Source: Chloroflexota bacterium (GTDB taxonomy: Bacteria > Chloroflexota > Anaerolineae > UBA1429). Taken from it: a DNA stretch of 49,692 bases. The stretch covers positions 1 through 49,692 of the forward strand of contig DUUT01000117.1 of the NCBI GenBank assembly GCA_012841405.1, in the 5' to 3' direction. Below are positions 42,540-49,692 of this stretch, piece after piece; position 1 is the first letter of the stretch, and each line of letters begins with the position of its first letter. The notes below the pieces were generated by a model. That model saw only the letters and a list, made by a program, of their open reading frames with translations, ran no database searches and was not told the origin of the DNA. Made by a program: the position numbers and the translations under genes.

Positions 42540-42648
42540 GGACGAGTTGACCACCCGTGGGGGTGACCACTTGATACGAGATGCCGTTACCGTCGTCCGT
42601 CGTTCTCAGACGCACCGGGGGCCGCGTTTGCCCTGGTGCTTTTTCTTT
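42540..42648 (+). ncRNA. Leader RNA of about 110 nt ending in an intrinsic terminator (attenuator, riboswitch or small RNA)
   Basis: The stretch between the promoter and the terminator T tract has no reading frame. GGACGA (42540-42545) can pair with TCGTCC (42593-42598) to enclose a domain that itself contains CACCC/GGGTG. The terminator follows this domain. This layout, a closed domain and then a terminator directly before a ribosome site, is typical of a riboswitch or attenuator. A free-standing small RNA is an equal possibility. I do not recognise it as a known class. Confidence 0.45.
42612..42648 (+). terminator. Intrinsic terminator inside the SWIM gene leader
   Basis: GCACCGGGG (42612-42620) pairs with CCCTGGTGC (42631-42639) with one G-T wobble, followed by TTTTTCTTT. 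It ends 20 bases before the SWIM ATG and just before its GAGGGGG ribosome site. Confidence 0.8.
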
Positions 42649-42667
42649 ACATCGAGGGGGTAAAATC

Positions 42668-42934
42668 ATGGATTCGGGCATGATCAGCAAGATCCAGAAG
42701 GCCAAGCGCTATGCCGAGGAACGCGATCGTGTACGATTCGACTCCTTCCAGGTGACGTTCCAGGGCGACCATGATGCCTATCAGGTCGCCTATGAGCAAG
42801 GCCACTGGACCTGTGGCTGTCAGTTCTTCCAGCAGCGCGGCCTCTGCAGCCATACCATGGCGATGGAGCGCATACTCGATCCCATGTTGCGACCAGTACC
42901 CGAATCGGAAGGAGCTCCTGAGGAAGCGTACTAG
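42668..42934 (+). CDS. Small SWIM zinc-finger protein
   Basis: The protein has 88 residues. C49, C51, C60 and H62 form a SWIM motif (CxC-x8-CxH, in WTCGCQFFQQRGLCSH). The first 45 residues (AEERDRVRFDSFQVTFQGDH) form the usual preceding strand region. SWIM domains bind DNA or proteins, but stand-alone small SWIM proteins are uncharacterised. GAGGGGG precedes the ATG by seven bases. It has its own promoter, leader and downstream terminator, so its expression appears separately controlled. Confidence 0.85.
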   Translation: MDSGMISKIQKAKRYAEERDRVRFDSFQVTFQGDHDAYQVAYEQGHWTCGCQFFQQRGLCSHTMAMERILDPMLRPVPESEGAPEEAY

Positions 42935-42951
42935 CCCCACGGTACGTTGAG

Positions 42952-42994
42952 GGGACACCCCTGCGGGTTCCTCCTGCAGGGGTGCCCTTTTTGT
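42952..42994 (+). terminator. Strong intrinsic terminator after the SWIM gene
   Basis: GGGACACCCCTGC pairs with GCAGGGGTGCCC (one bulged A) and is followed by TTTTT. It lies 18 bases after the SWIM stop. Confidence 0.85.
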
Positions 42995-43049
42995 GTCGTG
43001 CCCATCCGCGCTACCGGTACCATCCATGAGCAGGGAGGACACGCGAGAC

Positions 43050-43442
43050 ATGCTGAGCGTTGGCGTCGATTTGACCGAGATCCCCCGCATCCGGCGGGCC
43101 CTCGATCGCTGGGGGGAGCGCTTTTTGCGGCGCATCTACACGCCGGCGGAGGTGGCCTATTGCCGGGGGCGCGTCCCCGAGCTGGCTGCGCGCTTTGCGG
43201 CCAAGGAGGCGATCTCCAAGGCGCTGGGCACGGGGCTGGTGGGCGTCTCGTGGGTCGAGATGGAGGTGCTGGCCGACCATCGCGGCAAGCCGCTGGTAGC
43301 TCTCCACGGCCGCGCCTTGGCCCGGGCACGAGAGCTGGGTCTCGATGAGTGGGCCATCAGCCTGACGCACACCGACGCCACCGCCGCGGCCTTTGTGGTG
43401 GCGATGGGTTCCTCGCAGGAGACGCGTCCAGGTCAGCCATAA
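43050..43442 (+). CDS. acpS: Holo-[acyl-carrier-protein] synthase
   Basis: The protein has 130 residues, the normal AcpS size. GVDLTEIPRI carries the magnesium-binding Asp, and RFAAKEAISKALGTG carries the Glu and Lys of the active site. WAISLTHTDATAAAFVV is the C-terminal strand block. It transfers 4'-phosphopantetheine from CoA to apo-ACP for fatty acid synthesis. An ATG at 43026 is an alternative start; 43050 gives the usual N-terminus. It converges with the rlmI-like gene. Confidence 0.92.
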   Translation: MLSVGVDLTEIPRIRRALDRWGERFLRRIYTPAEVAYCRGRVPELAARFAAKEAISKALGTGLVGVSWVEMEVLADHRGKPLVALHGRALARARELGLDEWAISLTHTDATAAAFVVAMGSSQETRPGQP

Positions 43443-43497
43443 CGCGTCGAGGCCAGCGTATGTCACGCCGCCCATCGCCGTCGTCGGTGGAGCTACT

Positions 43498-44697
43498 CTA
43501 CTCGGCGATGCCCAGCACGAACTTGAGGTACCGCGCCTCGGGGAAATGGGCCGGGACGGGGTGGTCGATGGCGTGGCCCGCCTCGTGGAGGATCAGCAGG
43601 CGACGACCGGCCTGGGCGGCGGCCGCGGCCAACGCCTCGCGGAACGCGTCGGGCGAGACCTGGCTGGTGCAGCTGGCGGTGGCCAGGACGCCGCCGGGCC
43701 TGAGGCAGCGCAGGGCCAGCGTGTTCAGCCGAGTGTAGGCACGGGCAGCCGCATGGCGGCTGGCCTTGGCCCTCGCCAGCGAGGGCGGATCCACAATGAC
43801 CACGTCGAACTGCCGGCGCTGTTCCGCGGCGTGGGTGAGCCACTCAAAGCAGTCGGCCACCACTGACTCATTGCGCTCGGGGGGCATGGCGTTCAGCGCT
43901 ACAATCCGGCGCGTCTCGGGGGCTGACGCCGGGGCGATATCCACCCCGGTGACGTGCGCGGCTCCGCCCCGCAGAGCATAGAGGGAAAAGGCGCCGGTGT
44001 ACGCAAAGGCGTTGAGCACCTCGGCGCCAGCACACCAGGGCTCGATGGTAGCGCGGTTGTCGCGGTGATCGAGGAAAAAGCCCGTCTTTTGCCCCCGTAG
44101 CAGGTCGACGTAAAACGACAGCCCATTCTCCTGGATCACCAGGTCAGCCGGCGGGCGCCGGCCCCAGGCCACCTCCGCCCCGGCCGAAGCGGTATCGCGC
44201 GCATCACGCCGTACGACGATTCCCTCGAGCGAGGCGACCGATCGCAGCGCGACGAGGAGCGGCGCTAGGAGGGCGTCGAGACCCCGCGCGTAGAGCACGA
44301 CGACGGCCCAGCGATCGTAGAGGTCGACCACGACCCCGGGGAGGCCGTCGCTCTCCCCATACACCCAGCGATAGGCCGTCGTCTGCCGCTCAGGAGGTGC
44401 CCACTCACGGATGGGGGCGCGCAGCGCATAGGCCGCTCGCACGCGCTCGACGAGCCATTTCTCGTCAGGCACCCCGCCGTCCACGGGAAAGAGGCGCACG
44501 GCGATCGCGCCCTCGGCGTTCCACAGGCCGACCCCTTCGAAGGACCCACTGAGCACGCGGACCCACGTGCCGGAGGGGTAGCGTGGTGGGGTGCTGCGTC
44601 CCTTGAGGGGCGTGATCTGGTCGCGATACACCCAGGGGTGGCCCTGCGCCAGGCTACGACGTATGGCGGGAGAGGCGATGACGACGGGGAGCTTCAC
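43498..44697 (-). CDS. RlmI-like class I SAM-dependent rRNA methyltransferase
   Basis: The protein has 399 residues. An N-terminal PUA domain (about 1-75; RRSLAQGHPWVYRDQIT) is followed by the RlmI linker domain (YRWVYGESDGLPGVVVDLYD). The Rossmann methyltransferase comes last: GFFLDHRDNR, VLNAFAYTGAFSLYAL for SAM, the catalytic-site IVDPPSLARAK, and ATASCTSQV with a Cys. RlmI methylates C1962 of 23S rRNA (m5C); members of this COG1092 group also include RlmK-like enzymes, so the exact target is inferred. Confidence 0.9.
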   Translation of the reverse strand: MKLPVVIASPAIRRSLAQGHPWVYRDQITPLKGRSTPPRYPSGTWVRVLSGSFEGVGLWNAEGAIAVRLFPVDGGVPDEKWLVERVRAAYALRAPIREWAPPERQTTAYRWVYGESDGLPGVVVDLYDRWAVVVLYARGLDALLAPLLVALRSVASLEGIVVRRDARDTASAGAEVAWGRRPPADLVIQENGLSFYVDLLRGQKTGFFLDHRDNRATIEPWCAGAEVLNAFAYTGAFSLYALRGGAAHVTGVDIAPASAPETRRIVALNAMPPERNESVVADCFEWLTHAAEQRRQFDVVIVDPPSLARAKASRHAAARAYTRLNTLALRCLRPGGVLATASCTSQVSPDAFREALAAAAAQAGRRLLILHEAGHAIDHPVPAHFPEARYLKFVLGIAE

Positions 44698-44892
44698 GAT
44701 GACAGCACTCCGGGGCGTTCCGATGGCTCGCCGAGACGTGGCGGAGCCACGGATATCATGGCCGTTGCATGCGTGGGCTGTGTCACCATTCCTCCCGTCG
44801 CCTTCCGTTCCACACCCGTCGCGGAGCGCTTACTGCATGAGTCTAGCCCAGCGCTGGCGGCGCGTCAAAGCGTGAGGGGCGCGACGATGCGA

Positions 44893-45678
44893 TCACGTGA
44901 TTCTTGGTGGCGTCTCGTCAAAGCGTTCGACAAAGTGGTACGGCGCACGGCGCATGATGGCCTCGGCGCGGCTCCACAGTGCGGGCGCCTCCAGCAGGTG
45001 GGCCGTTGCGCGGAGTACCGGCCCGACTCTTAGCTCTGTACCCTCCGCTAGAATGTCGGCGACGCGGTCATAGCGCTGGCGCCAGCCGGCAAAGCCATGA
45101 TGCCTGTGGCGCGCTTTGATGACCGAGCCGCCCTCCAGCGTCAGGCGATAGGTGATCGTATCGCCCCAGAGGTAGGGCGCCTCGACGATCTCTTCCACGC
45201 CGTGCATCGATGTGTTCGGTCGCAGACCGCAGCCGAGGAACAGGATCTGCCCGCCAAGGTCGCGCAGGCGGCGAAAGGGGGAATGGCGACCACAGGGGGT
45301 CTCGTCGAGGACATGATCGTCCAGCAGGGCACTGGTAGCGGGACCCGCCGCGCATATCGAGTGGGTGGGGTGCACGCTGCGCCGGGTGCCTGGGCGCAGC
45401 CGCCAATGCTCGGCGATGGCGCCCACGCACGATGGCGTCAAGCGGACATCGAACGCCGGGTTGCGAGCACCCACATAGTCGTAGCTGAGGGCGGGCATGG
45501 CCAACGTACCCTCGGGGCCCAAAGCCCGCAGCAGGCCGAGGACGACCGTCTCGGCGCCGCCCTCCACCCAGCCCAATGACGATAGAGACGCGTGCACAAG
45601 AAGGATGCCGCCGCGGCGCACACCGAGGGCGGCGAGATCGGCGGCAATCGCGGTCGCCGTATCGCTGGCTGTCATCAC
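44893..45678 (-). CDS. AAC(3)-family N-acetyltransferase
   Basis: The protein has 261 residues, the usual length. Family blocks: LLVHASLSSLGWVEGGAETV, GTLAMPALSYDY, RRSVHPTHSICAAGP, CGRHSPFRRL and ILFLGCGLRPNTSMHGVEE. The family transfers acetyl from acetyl-CoA to the 3-amino group of aminoglycosides, but chromosomal members often act on other substrates (the YokD group). Whether this one confers resistance is unknown. The start is GTG at 45678 or the adjacent ATG at 45675, after GAGGAG. The gap 44698-44892 downstream of it, ahead of rlmI, shows no gene. Confidence 0.85.
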   Translation of the reverse strand: MMTASDTATAIAADLAALGVRRGGILLVHASLSSLGWVEGGAETVVLGLLRALGPEGTLAMPALSYDYVGARNPAFDVRLTPSCVGAIAEHWRLRPGTRRSVHPTHSICAAGPATSALLDDHVLDETPCGRHSPFRRLRDLGGQILFLGCGLRPNTSMHGVEEIVEAPYLWGDTITYRLTLEGGSVIKARHRHHGFAGWRQRYDRVADILAEGTELRVGPVLRATAHLLEAPALWSRAEAIMRRAPYHFVERFDETPPRIT

Positions 45679-45780
45679 GCTCTGCTCTCCTCTTCAGATG
45701 CAAGCCATCGCCCGTGATGGGTAAAAGGGCACAAGAGCGCATAATAAGCAGGGAATGAGAATAAGGACGGTATAAGCGAC

Positions 45781-45809
45781 TTGCCCGTCTGAGGCAGCTG
45801 TGCTACCAT
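45781..45809 (+). promoter_or_regulatory. Promoter for the first secreted glycosidase-like gene
   Basis: TTGCCC (45781-45786), a 17-base spacer and TACCAT (45804-45809), 77 bases before the ATG. Confidence 0.5.
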
Positions 45810-45885
45810 GGCGCGGTGTCTTGCAGGGTCGCGCGTGACGCATCGTCGTTCACCGCCATCCGTATCTGCACATGGAGAGTACATC

Positions 45886-47421
45886 ATGAAGGCGACTCAT
45901 CTCCGGTGGCTGGCCGTGGGCGCTCTGCTATGTGTCGTGCTCGCTGGCGCACTGCGGCTGGGCGCCAACCCCGCGGCGCGCCTCGGGCACGGTCAGTTGG
46001 GTGCGCGCGTATCGGCGCAGGGTACCGCGCGTCTTGACCTGCCCATTGTCGGGCGCAACTACTTGGACCCCTCTCACCGGATGAGCCGGTTTGGCGTGGG
46101 GGTGCCCCCCGTCGGCCCGACGGCGGTATCCCTCTCTGCCTTGAGCAGCCTCAACGCGGGGTGGTACTTGGACTGGACGGCGACCCCCGCCCCTTCGCGC
46201 CCCGGCGGAGTCTCCTTTGCGCAGCTGGTGAACCTCCGCGAGGACGGAACGAGCGCGCTCTCTGGAGCGGCGCTGGCGACGGCCGTCCGGGCCAACCCGG
46301 GGGCGCTGTGGCTGATCGGCAACGAGCCGGACTCGCCGTTACAGAACAACGTGACGCCGGACCAGTACGCTCAAGCCTACCACGAGCTGTATCGTGCCAT
46401 CAAGGCGGGGGACCCTACGGCGCTCGTCTCTGCCGGTGGCATCGTACAGCCCACGCCGCTCCGCATGCGGTACCTCGACCGCATCCTGGAGGCATACACC
46501 AGTCGCTACGGCACCCCGATGCCGGTGGATGTCTGGAACACGCACATCTATATCCTGCGTGAGGAGAAGGACAGCTGGGGAGCGTACTATCCGCCGGGCA
46601 TCTCGGATGCAGAGGGCAAGGCACTGGGCAGGCTCTATGAGGTCGAGGATCACATCGATATCGCCGTTTTTCAGGAGATGGTCGATCGCTTTCGCCAGTG
46701 GATGGCCGAGCGCGGCTATCAAGACTGCCCCCTCATCATCACCGAGTTTGGCGTGATCTTGCCCTGGGACTATTTCGTTGAGGACCCAGAGGACCGTGCC
46801 GGGGCGGATGCCAAGGTGCTCGCCTTTATGGACGCCTCCATCGACTATCTGCTGAATCGGAAGGACCCCACGATCGGCTGCCCGTACGATGACGACCGCC
46901 TCGTCCAGCGCTGGGCGTGGTTCGCGCTGACGGGGAGTTGGAGCGGCTGGCTGTGCGAGCAGGACACGGGGGAGGTGAGCGTCTACGGTCGGCGCTATGC
47001 GGAACTCGCCGCCTCCCAGCCCAAGACGGTGAACCTGTTGCCGGTAGACGTGTGGGCTGAGGCCGGCTCCGGCCATGGCGCCCACGTGGGCGTACCGACG
47101 CGTCTCCAGGCCAAGATCACCAATAATGGAGAGGTGCCCACCACGGTGCCGGTGGCGGTGCGCTTCTATGAGGGCGATCCGTCGAAGGGTGGCGTGCAGA
47201 TCGGTGATACGCAGTACATCACGGCGCTGGACGGCGGCGCTGCGCTGGCCATCGCCTCGGTGGCGTGGACGCCCTCCGAGGCTCGAGCGTACGACCTCTA
47301 CGTGCAGGTGGATCCGCTGAATGCGATCGCCGAGACGAACGAGGGAGACAATACCTTGCCGGCGGGGCTGGAGGTGACGTATCCCGTCGGGTTGCCGATG
47401 ATCCGAGCGGAGGCCAGGTGA
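45886..47421 (+). CDS. Secreted glycosidase-like TIM-barrel protein with CARDB domain (paralogue A)
   Basis: The protein has 511 residues. After a signal segment (about 8-27) comes a barrel of about 330 residues (SSLNAGWYLDWTATP, LWLIGNEPDSP, PVDVWNTHIYIL, CPLIITEFGV). E147 (GNEPD) and E287 (ITEFG) are spaced as the acid/base and nucleophile of clan-A glycoside hydrolases. The last 110 residues are a CARDB-like domain (VGVPTRLQAKITNNGEVPTT). It probably acts outside the cell on a polysaccharide, but it may be a non-catalytic binding protein; the substrate is unknown. GGAGAG precedes the ATG at 45886. A paralogue follows directly. Confidence 0.75.
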   Translation: MKATHLRWLAVGALLCVVLAGALRLGANPAARLGHGQLGARVSAQGTARLDLPIVGRNYLDPSHRMSRFGVGVPPVGPTAVSLSALSSLNAGWYLDWTATPAPSRPGGVSFAQLVNLREDGTSALSGAALATAVRANPGALWLIGNEPDSPLQNNVTPDQYAQAYHELYRAIKAGDPTALVSAGGIVQPTPLRMRYLDRILEAYTSRYGTPMPVDVWNTHIYILREEKDSWGAYYPPGISDAEGKALGRLYEVEDHIDIAVFQEMVDRFRQWMAERGYQDCPLIITEFGVILPWDYFVEDPEDRAGADAKVLAFMDASIDYLLNRKDPTIGCPYDDDRLVQRWAWFALTGSWSGWLCEQDTGEVSVYGRRYAELAASQPKTVNLLPVDVWAEAGSGHGAHVGVPTRLQAKITNNGEVPTTVPVAVRFYEGDPSKGGVQIGDTQYITALDGGAALAIASVAWTPSEARAYDLYVQVDPLNAIAETNEGDNTLPAGLEVTYPVGLPMIRAEAR

Positions 47422-47512
47422 GGTCGCCGGCTACGGCGCCGTTAGGCGCACTCCACGGGTTGTGGTGTCATAGCGATCCATGGGGTTTTGCGTAGTTGCA
47501 TATCGTGCCTTC

Positions 47513-47541
47513 TTGATCCTTGGAGCGGCGTATGCTATCAT
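47513..47541 (+). promoter_or_regulatory. Promoter for the second secreted glycosidase-like gene
   Basis: TTGATC (47513-47518), a 17-base spacer and TATCAT (47536-47541), 90 bases before the ATG at 47631. The paralogues therefore appear to be separately transcribed. Confidence 0.6.
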
Positions 47542-47630
47542 TCCGTTGCTGGCGACGAGAAGGACTCTAGGGGCTCTAGTCCTCTCCATCCGTAGTGCAC
47601 TACCTATCACACACACAGGGAGCCACGACA

Positions 47631-49094
47631 ATGAAGCTACCCCGACGTAGTGCCCACATCGCTGCAATTCTGTTCTCGCTGTTGCTCATTTTCCCGAGCG
47701 CTGCTGTGGTCGCCCAGGCGCCATCCGGCGGCTGGACGCTGCGACTGCCGTCGGTACAGCGCGATTTCGTGCCCAACCTGCAGCGCGTCAGCCGGTTTGG
47801 GTTCGGTGCAGCCCCCATCGAGAGTATCCACGTGCGCGCCTATCCCACATACACGCTGAACGCGGGCTGGTACCTCGATTGGACGTCCCGCCGTACTCCG
47901 ATACGCCCTGGCGGGATTAGCTTTGTACACGTGGTCGGGCTGAGTGAGAATGGTGCTCCTCGCCCGTCCGGTTCAGCGCTGGAGGCCTTGGTACGAGCCA
48001 ACCCTGGGGCGCTGTGGCTCATCGGCAACGAGCCTGACTCGCCGGCGAAGGATGCCGTGACGCCTGCGCGGTACGCCGAACAGTACCACGAGGTGTACCA
48101 TCTCATCAAGGGGATCGATCCGACGGCCGTCGTGTCGGCCGGGGGTATCGCCCAGCCCACGCCGCTGCGGATTCGCTATCTTGAGGCGATCCTGGCAGCG
48201 TACCAGCAGCGGTACGGGACCAAGATGCCCGTGGATGTGTGGAACACCCACGCCTACTTCCTGCCCGAGATACCTGAGGAAGAGGCCGGCCTTCGCGCGA
48301 GCGCTTACCTGCCGGTGGGGATCTCGGATGAGGCGAACGAGAGGGTGGAGCTGCCCCTCGCGCACCACGTCGACGTGGGCCTCATCAAGGACATGATCGT
48401 GTGGTTCCGCGAGTTCATGGCCAGGAATGGCTATCACGACTGCCCACTCATCATCACCGAGATGGGCTTTATCATCGAATGGCAGGCGCTCTACCCCGAC
48501 CAGGCGACAGCCGATGCACACATCCTGGCGTTCATCGATGAGTTGATCGGGTACCTGCTGACGGCGACCGACGCCGAGATCGGCTACCGGCACGACGGCA
48601 ACCGGCTGGTGCAGCGCTGGGCGTGGTTCGCTCTGACAAAGACGGGTGGCGGTGAGCTGTTCTCGTTCGATCCAGAGACGAGGACCCCCGGCCCGATGAC
48701 GGTGCATGGTCAGCGCTACGCCGCGCTGGCCGCGGCGCAGCCGCGAACGGTGAATCTCAAGCCGGTGGATCTGACCGCCGCGAGCACGCCCCGCGTCGGT
48801 GAGGAGACCCGACTGCAGGCCAAGCTCATCAACAACGGCGAGGTGCCGACGCCGCGGCGGGTGGCGGTGCGCTTCTTTGACGGCGATCCCACCAAGGGCG
48901 GCGTGCAGATCGGCGCCACCCAGTACACGGCGCCCATCGACGGCGGCGCCGGTATGGCTATCGTTACGGTGCCGTGGACGCCGGCAGCGAGTGGCGACGT
49001 CGAGCTCTTCGTCGCCGTGGATTCGCCGGCAGGCATCCATGAGACCGACGAGGGTGACAACCTGCTGTCGGTATCGGTGGCTGTCGCTGGGTAA
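47631..49094 (+). CDS. Secreted glycosidase-like TIM-barrel protein with CARDB domain (paralogue B)
   Basis: The protein has 487 residues, in the same layout as its upstream neighbour: signal peptide (about 1-28, ending VVAQA), barrel with TLNAGWYLDWTS, LWLIGNEPDSP (E134), PVDVWNTHAYFL and CPLIITEMGF (E277), then a C-terminal CARDB-like domain (VGEETRLQAKLINNGEVPTP). The two share long identical stretches, including VQRWAWFALT and the GGVQIG-TQY block, so they are a tandem duplication. AGGGAG precedes the ATG. Both catalytic-type Glu residues are kept in both copies, which argues for function. Confidence 0.75.
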   Translation: MKLPRRSAHIAAILFSLLLIFPSAAVVAQAPSGGWTLRLPSVQRDFVPNLQRVSRFGFGAAPIESIHVRAYPTYTLNAGWYLDWTSRRTPIRPGGISFVHVVGLSENGAPRPSGSALEALVRANPGALWLIGNEPDSPAKDAVTPARYAEQYHEVYHLIKGIDPTAVVSAGGIAQPTPLRIRYLEAILAAYQQRYGTKMPVDVWNTHAYFLPEIPEEEAGLRASAYLPVGISDEANERVELPLAHHVDVGLIKDMIVWFREFMARNGYHDCPLIITEMGFIIEWQALYPDQATADAHILAFIDELIGYLLTATDAEIGYRHDGNRLVQRWAWFALTKTGGGELFSFDPETRTPGPMTVHGQRYAALAAAQPRTVNLKPVDLTAASTPRVGEETRLQAKLINNGEVPTPRRVAVRFFDGDPTKGGVQIGATQYTAPIDGGAGMAIVTVPWTPAASGDVELFVAVDSPAGIHETDEGDNLLSVSVAVAG

Positions 49095-49140
49095 CGTGGT
49101 GCCGCCAGCGCGGTGACGGCGAGCGCAGAGGATGCACATC

Positions 49141-49170
49141 GGGGAGTGGCCCAGGGGCCACTCCCTTTCT
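49141..49170 (+). terminator. Terminator after the second glycosidase-like gene
   Basis: GGGAGTGGCCC and its exact complement are separated by AG (inner pairs probably open) and followed by TTTCT. Confidence 0.7.
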
Positions 49171-49210
49171 CTGTGTCGAACCCCTGGCACGAGGAGGGGC
49201 CGGATAGCAC

Positions 49211-49239
49211 TTGACGTCAGCTTGGGCAGGCCCTAGAAT
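49211..49239 (+). promoter_or_regulatory. Promoter for the MBL-fold gene
   Basis: TTGACG (49211-49216), a 17-base spacer and TAGAAT (49234-49239), 39 bases before the ATG. Confidence 0.65.
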
Positions 49240-49277
49240 CGACACACTGACGGCCCGACGGAGGGAGGGACGCTGCG

Positions 49278-49692
49278 ATGAACCGTGCGCAGGAGGTTGT
49301 CCCGATTGATCTGGGCTTTGTTCGCGCCTTCTTGGTGCGGTGTGGCCGATGGCTCCTCGTGGATAGTGGGGTGCGCGGCAGTGAAGAGCGCATCGCGCGT
49401 GCCGTCACGCGGGCAGGAATCACCCCCGAGCGGGACCTGGCGCTGATCGTCCTCACCCACGGACACACCGATCATATGGGCGGCGCCCCGACGCTACGCG
49501 ATCAGTGGCGGGTGCCCATCGCCATGCACCGGCTCGACGCCGACGCCGCCCAGCGCGGCCTCGATTCCCCGCTGCGTCCGACGGGTGTCGCTGGGCGTTT
49601 GATCGTGCTCGCCTCGCGCGCCGCCGCAGGTCGAACGCCGTCCGGGTTCGGCCCGGACCTCCTCATCGATGACGAGACATCCCTCCGCTGCC
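49278..49692 (+). CDS. MBL-fold metallo-hydrolase, 3' end beyond the window
   Basis: The first 138 codons are present and open to the window end. The metal-binding motif THGHTDHMGG gives H61, H63, D65 and H66, the classic HxHxDH of metallo-beta-lactamase-fold hydrolases. The start (FVRAFLVRCGRWLLVDSGV) is typical of the family. GGAGGGAGGG lies before the ATG. Members include glyoxalase II-like, lactonase and RNA-processing enzymes, and this fragment cannot distinguish them. Confidence 0.85.
   Translation, partial: MNRAQEVVPIDLGFVRAFLVRCGRWLLVDSGVRGSEERIARAVTRAGITPERDLALIVLTHGHTDHMGGAPTLRDQWRVPIAMHRLDADAAQRGLDSPLRPTGVAGRLIVLASRAAAGRTPSGFGPDLLIDDETSLRC

Noticed and set aside
1..49692. tRNA, rRNA, tmRNA, SRP RNA, RNase P RNA, CRISPR arrays, prophage or integrase genes.
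   Set aside because: No matching motifs were seen by eye on either strand; a covariance search would be needed to exclude weak cases.

Overview
The window looks like a chromosome segment of a GC-rich bacterium, most likely a member of the Chloroflexota. This placement is inferred from gene content: a Yip1/ABC/TIG-CARDB/FtsX operon, zinc-ribbon and SWIM small proteins, BKACE, a Liv transporter with paired PaaK ligases, and secreted CARDB proteins. There is no marker gene, so it should be treated as a guess. Intergenic regions carry clear sigma-70-like promoters (TTGACA-type -35, spacers of 16-18, TATAAT-type -10) and many GC-rich hairpin terminators. I found no tRNA, rRNA, CRISPR array or intact insertion sequence.

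Layout. 1-2.3 kb: the 5' end of an RmlD-like sugar reductase (minus), a membrane-anchored TPR protein, a decayed IS5-type transposase fragment, and a zinc-ribbon membrane protein that appears truncated where it runs into an ACT-domain gene. 2.2-10.9 kb (minus): an uptake and activation cluster, livJ-livH-livM-livG-livF, two phenylacetate-CoA-ligase paralogues and a double-ACT protein, suggesting import and CoA activation of an aromatic acid. 10.9-16.2 kb (minus): a membrane-anchored HEAT-repeat protein of about 1,175 residues, a BKACE-family enzyme and a D-lyxose-isomerase-like cupin.

16.5-27.3 kb (plus): a CPBP protease; a four-gene transporter operon (Yip1, MacB-type ATPase, secreted TIG/CARDB protein, FtsX-type permease) that resembles Bacillus YknWXYZ but with a different extracytoplasmic component; an isolated 70-residue secreted or membrane peptide with its own ribosome site and terminator; an OmpR-family response regulator with a multi-spanning kinase; and a Bcr/lantibiotic-immunity-type ABC transporter behind an array of 11-bp-spaced repeats typical of OmpR/PhoB-family binding sites. 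Together this looks like an envelope-stress or peptide sensing, export and immunity region. It is my leading candidate for an undescribed system.

27.4-37.5 kb: a strong promoter, a leader of about 425 nt, a tandem UspA protein and a 2,894-residue cyclic beta-1,2-glucan synthase, apparently one transcription unit. 37.5-45.7 kb: a fused MFS/spermidine synthase-like protein, a double-rhodanese protein with Ser in place of the catalytic Cys, a secreted PQQ-type sugar dehydrogenase, a cyclase-family hydrolase, a SWIM zinc-finger protein behind a leader with an intrinsic terminator, AcpS, an RlmI-like rRNA methyltransferase and an AAC(3)-family acetyltransferase. 45.8-49.7 kb: two tandem paralogous secreted glycosidase-like proteins and the 5' part of an MBL-fold hydrolase that runs off the window.
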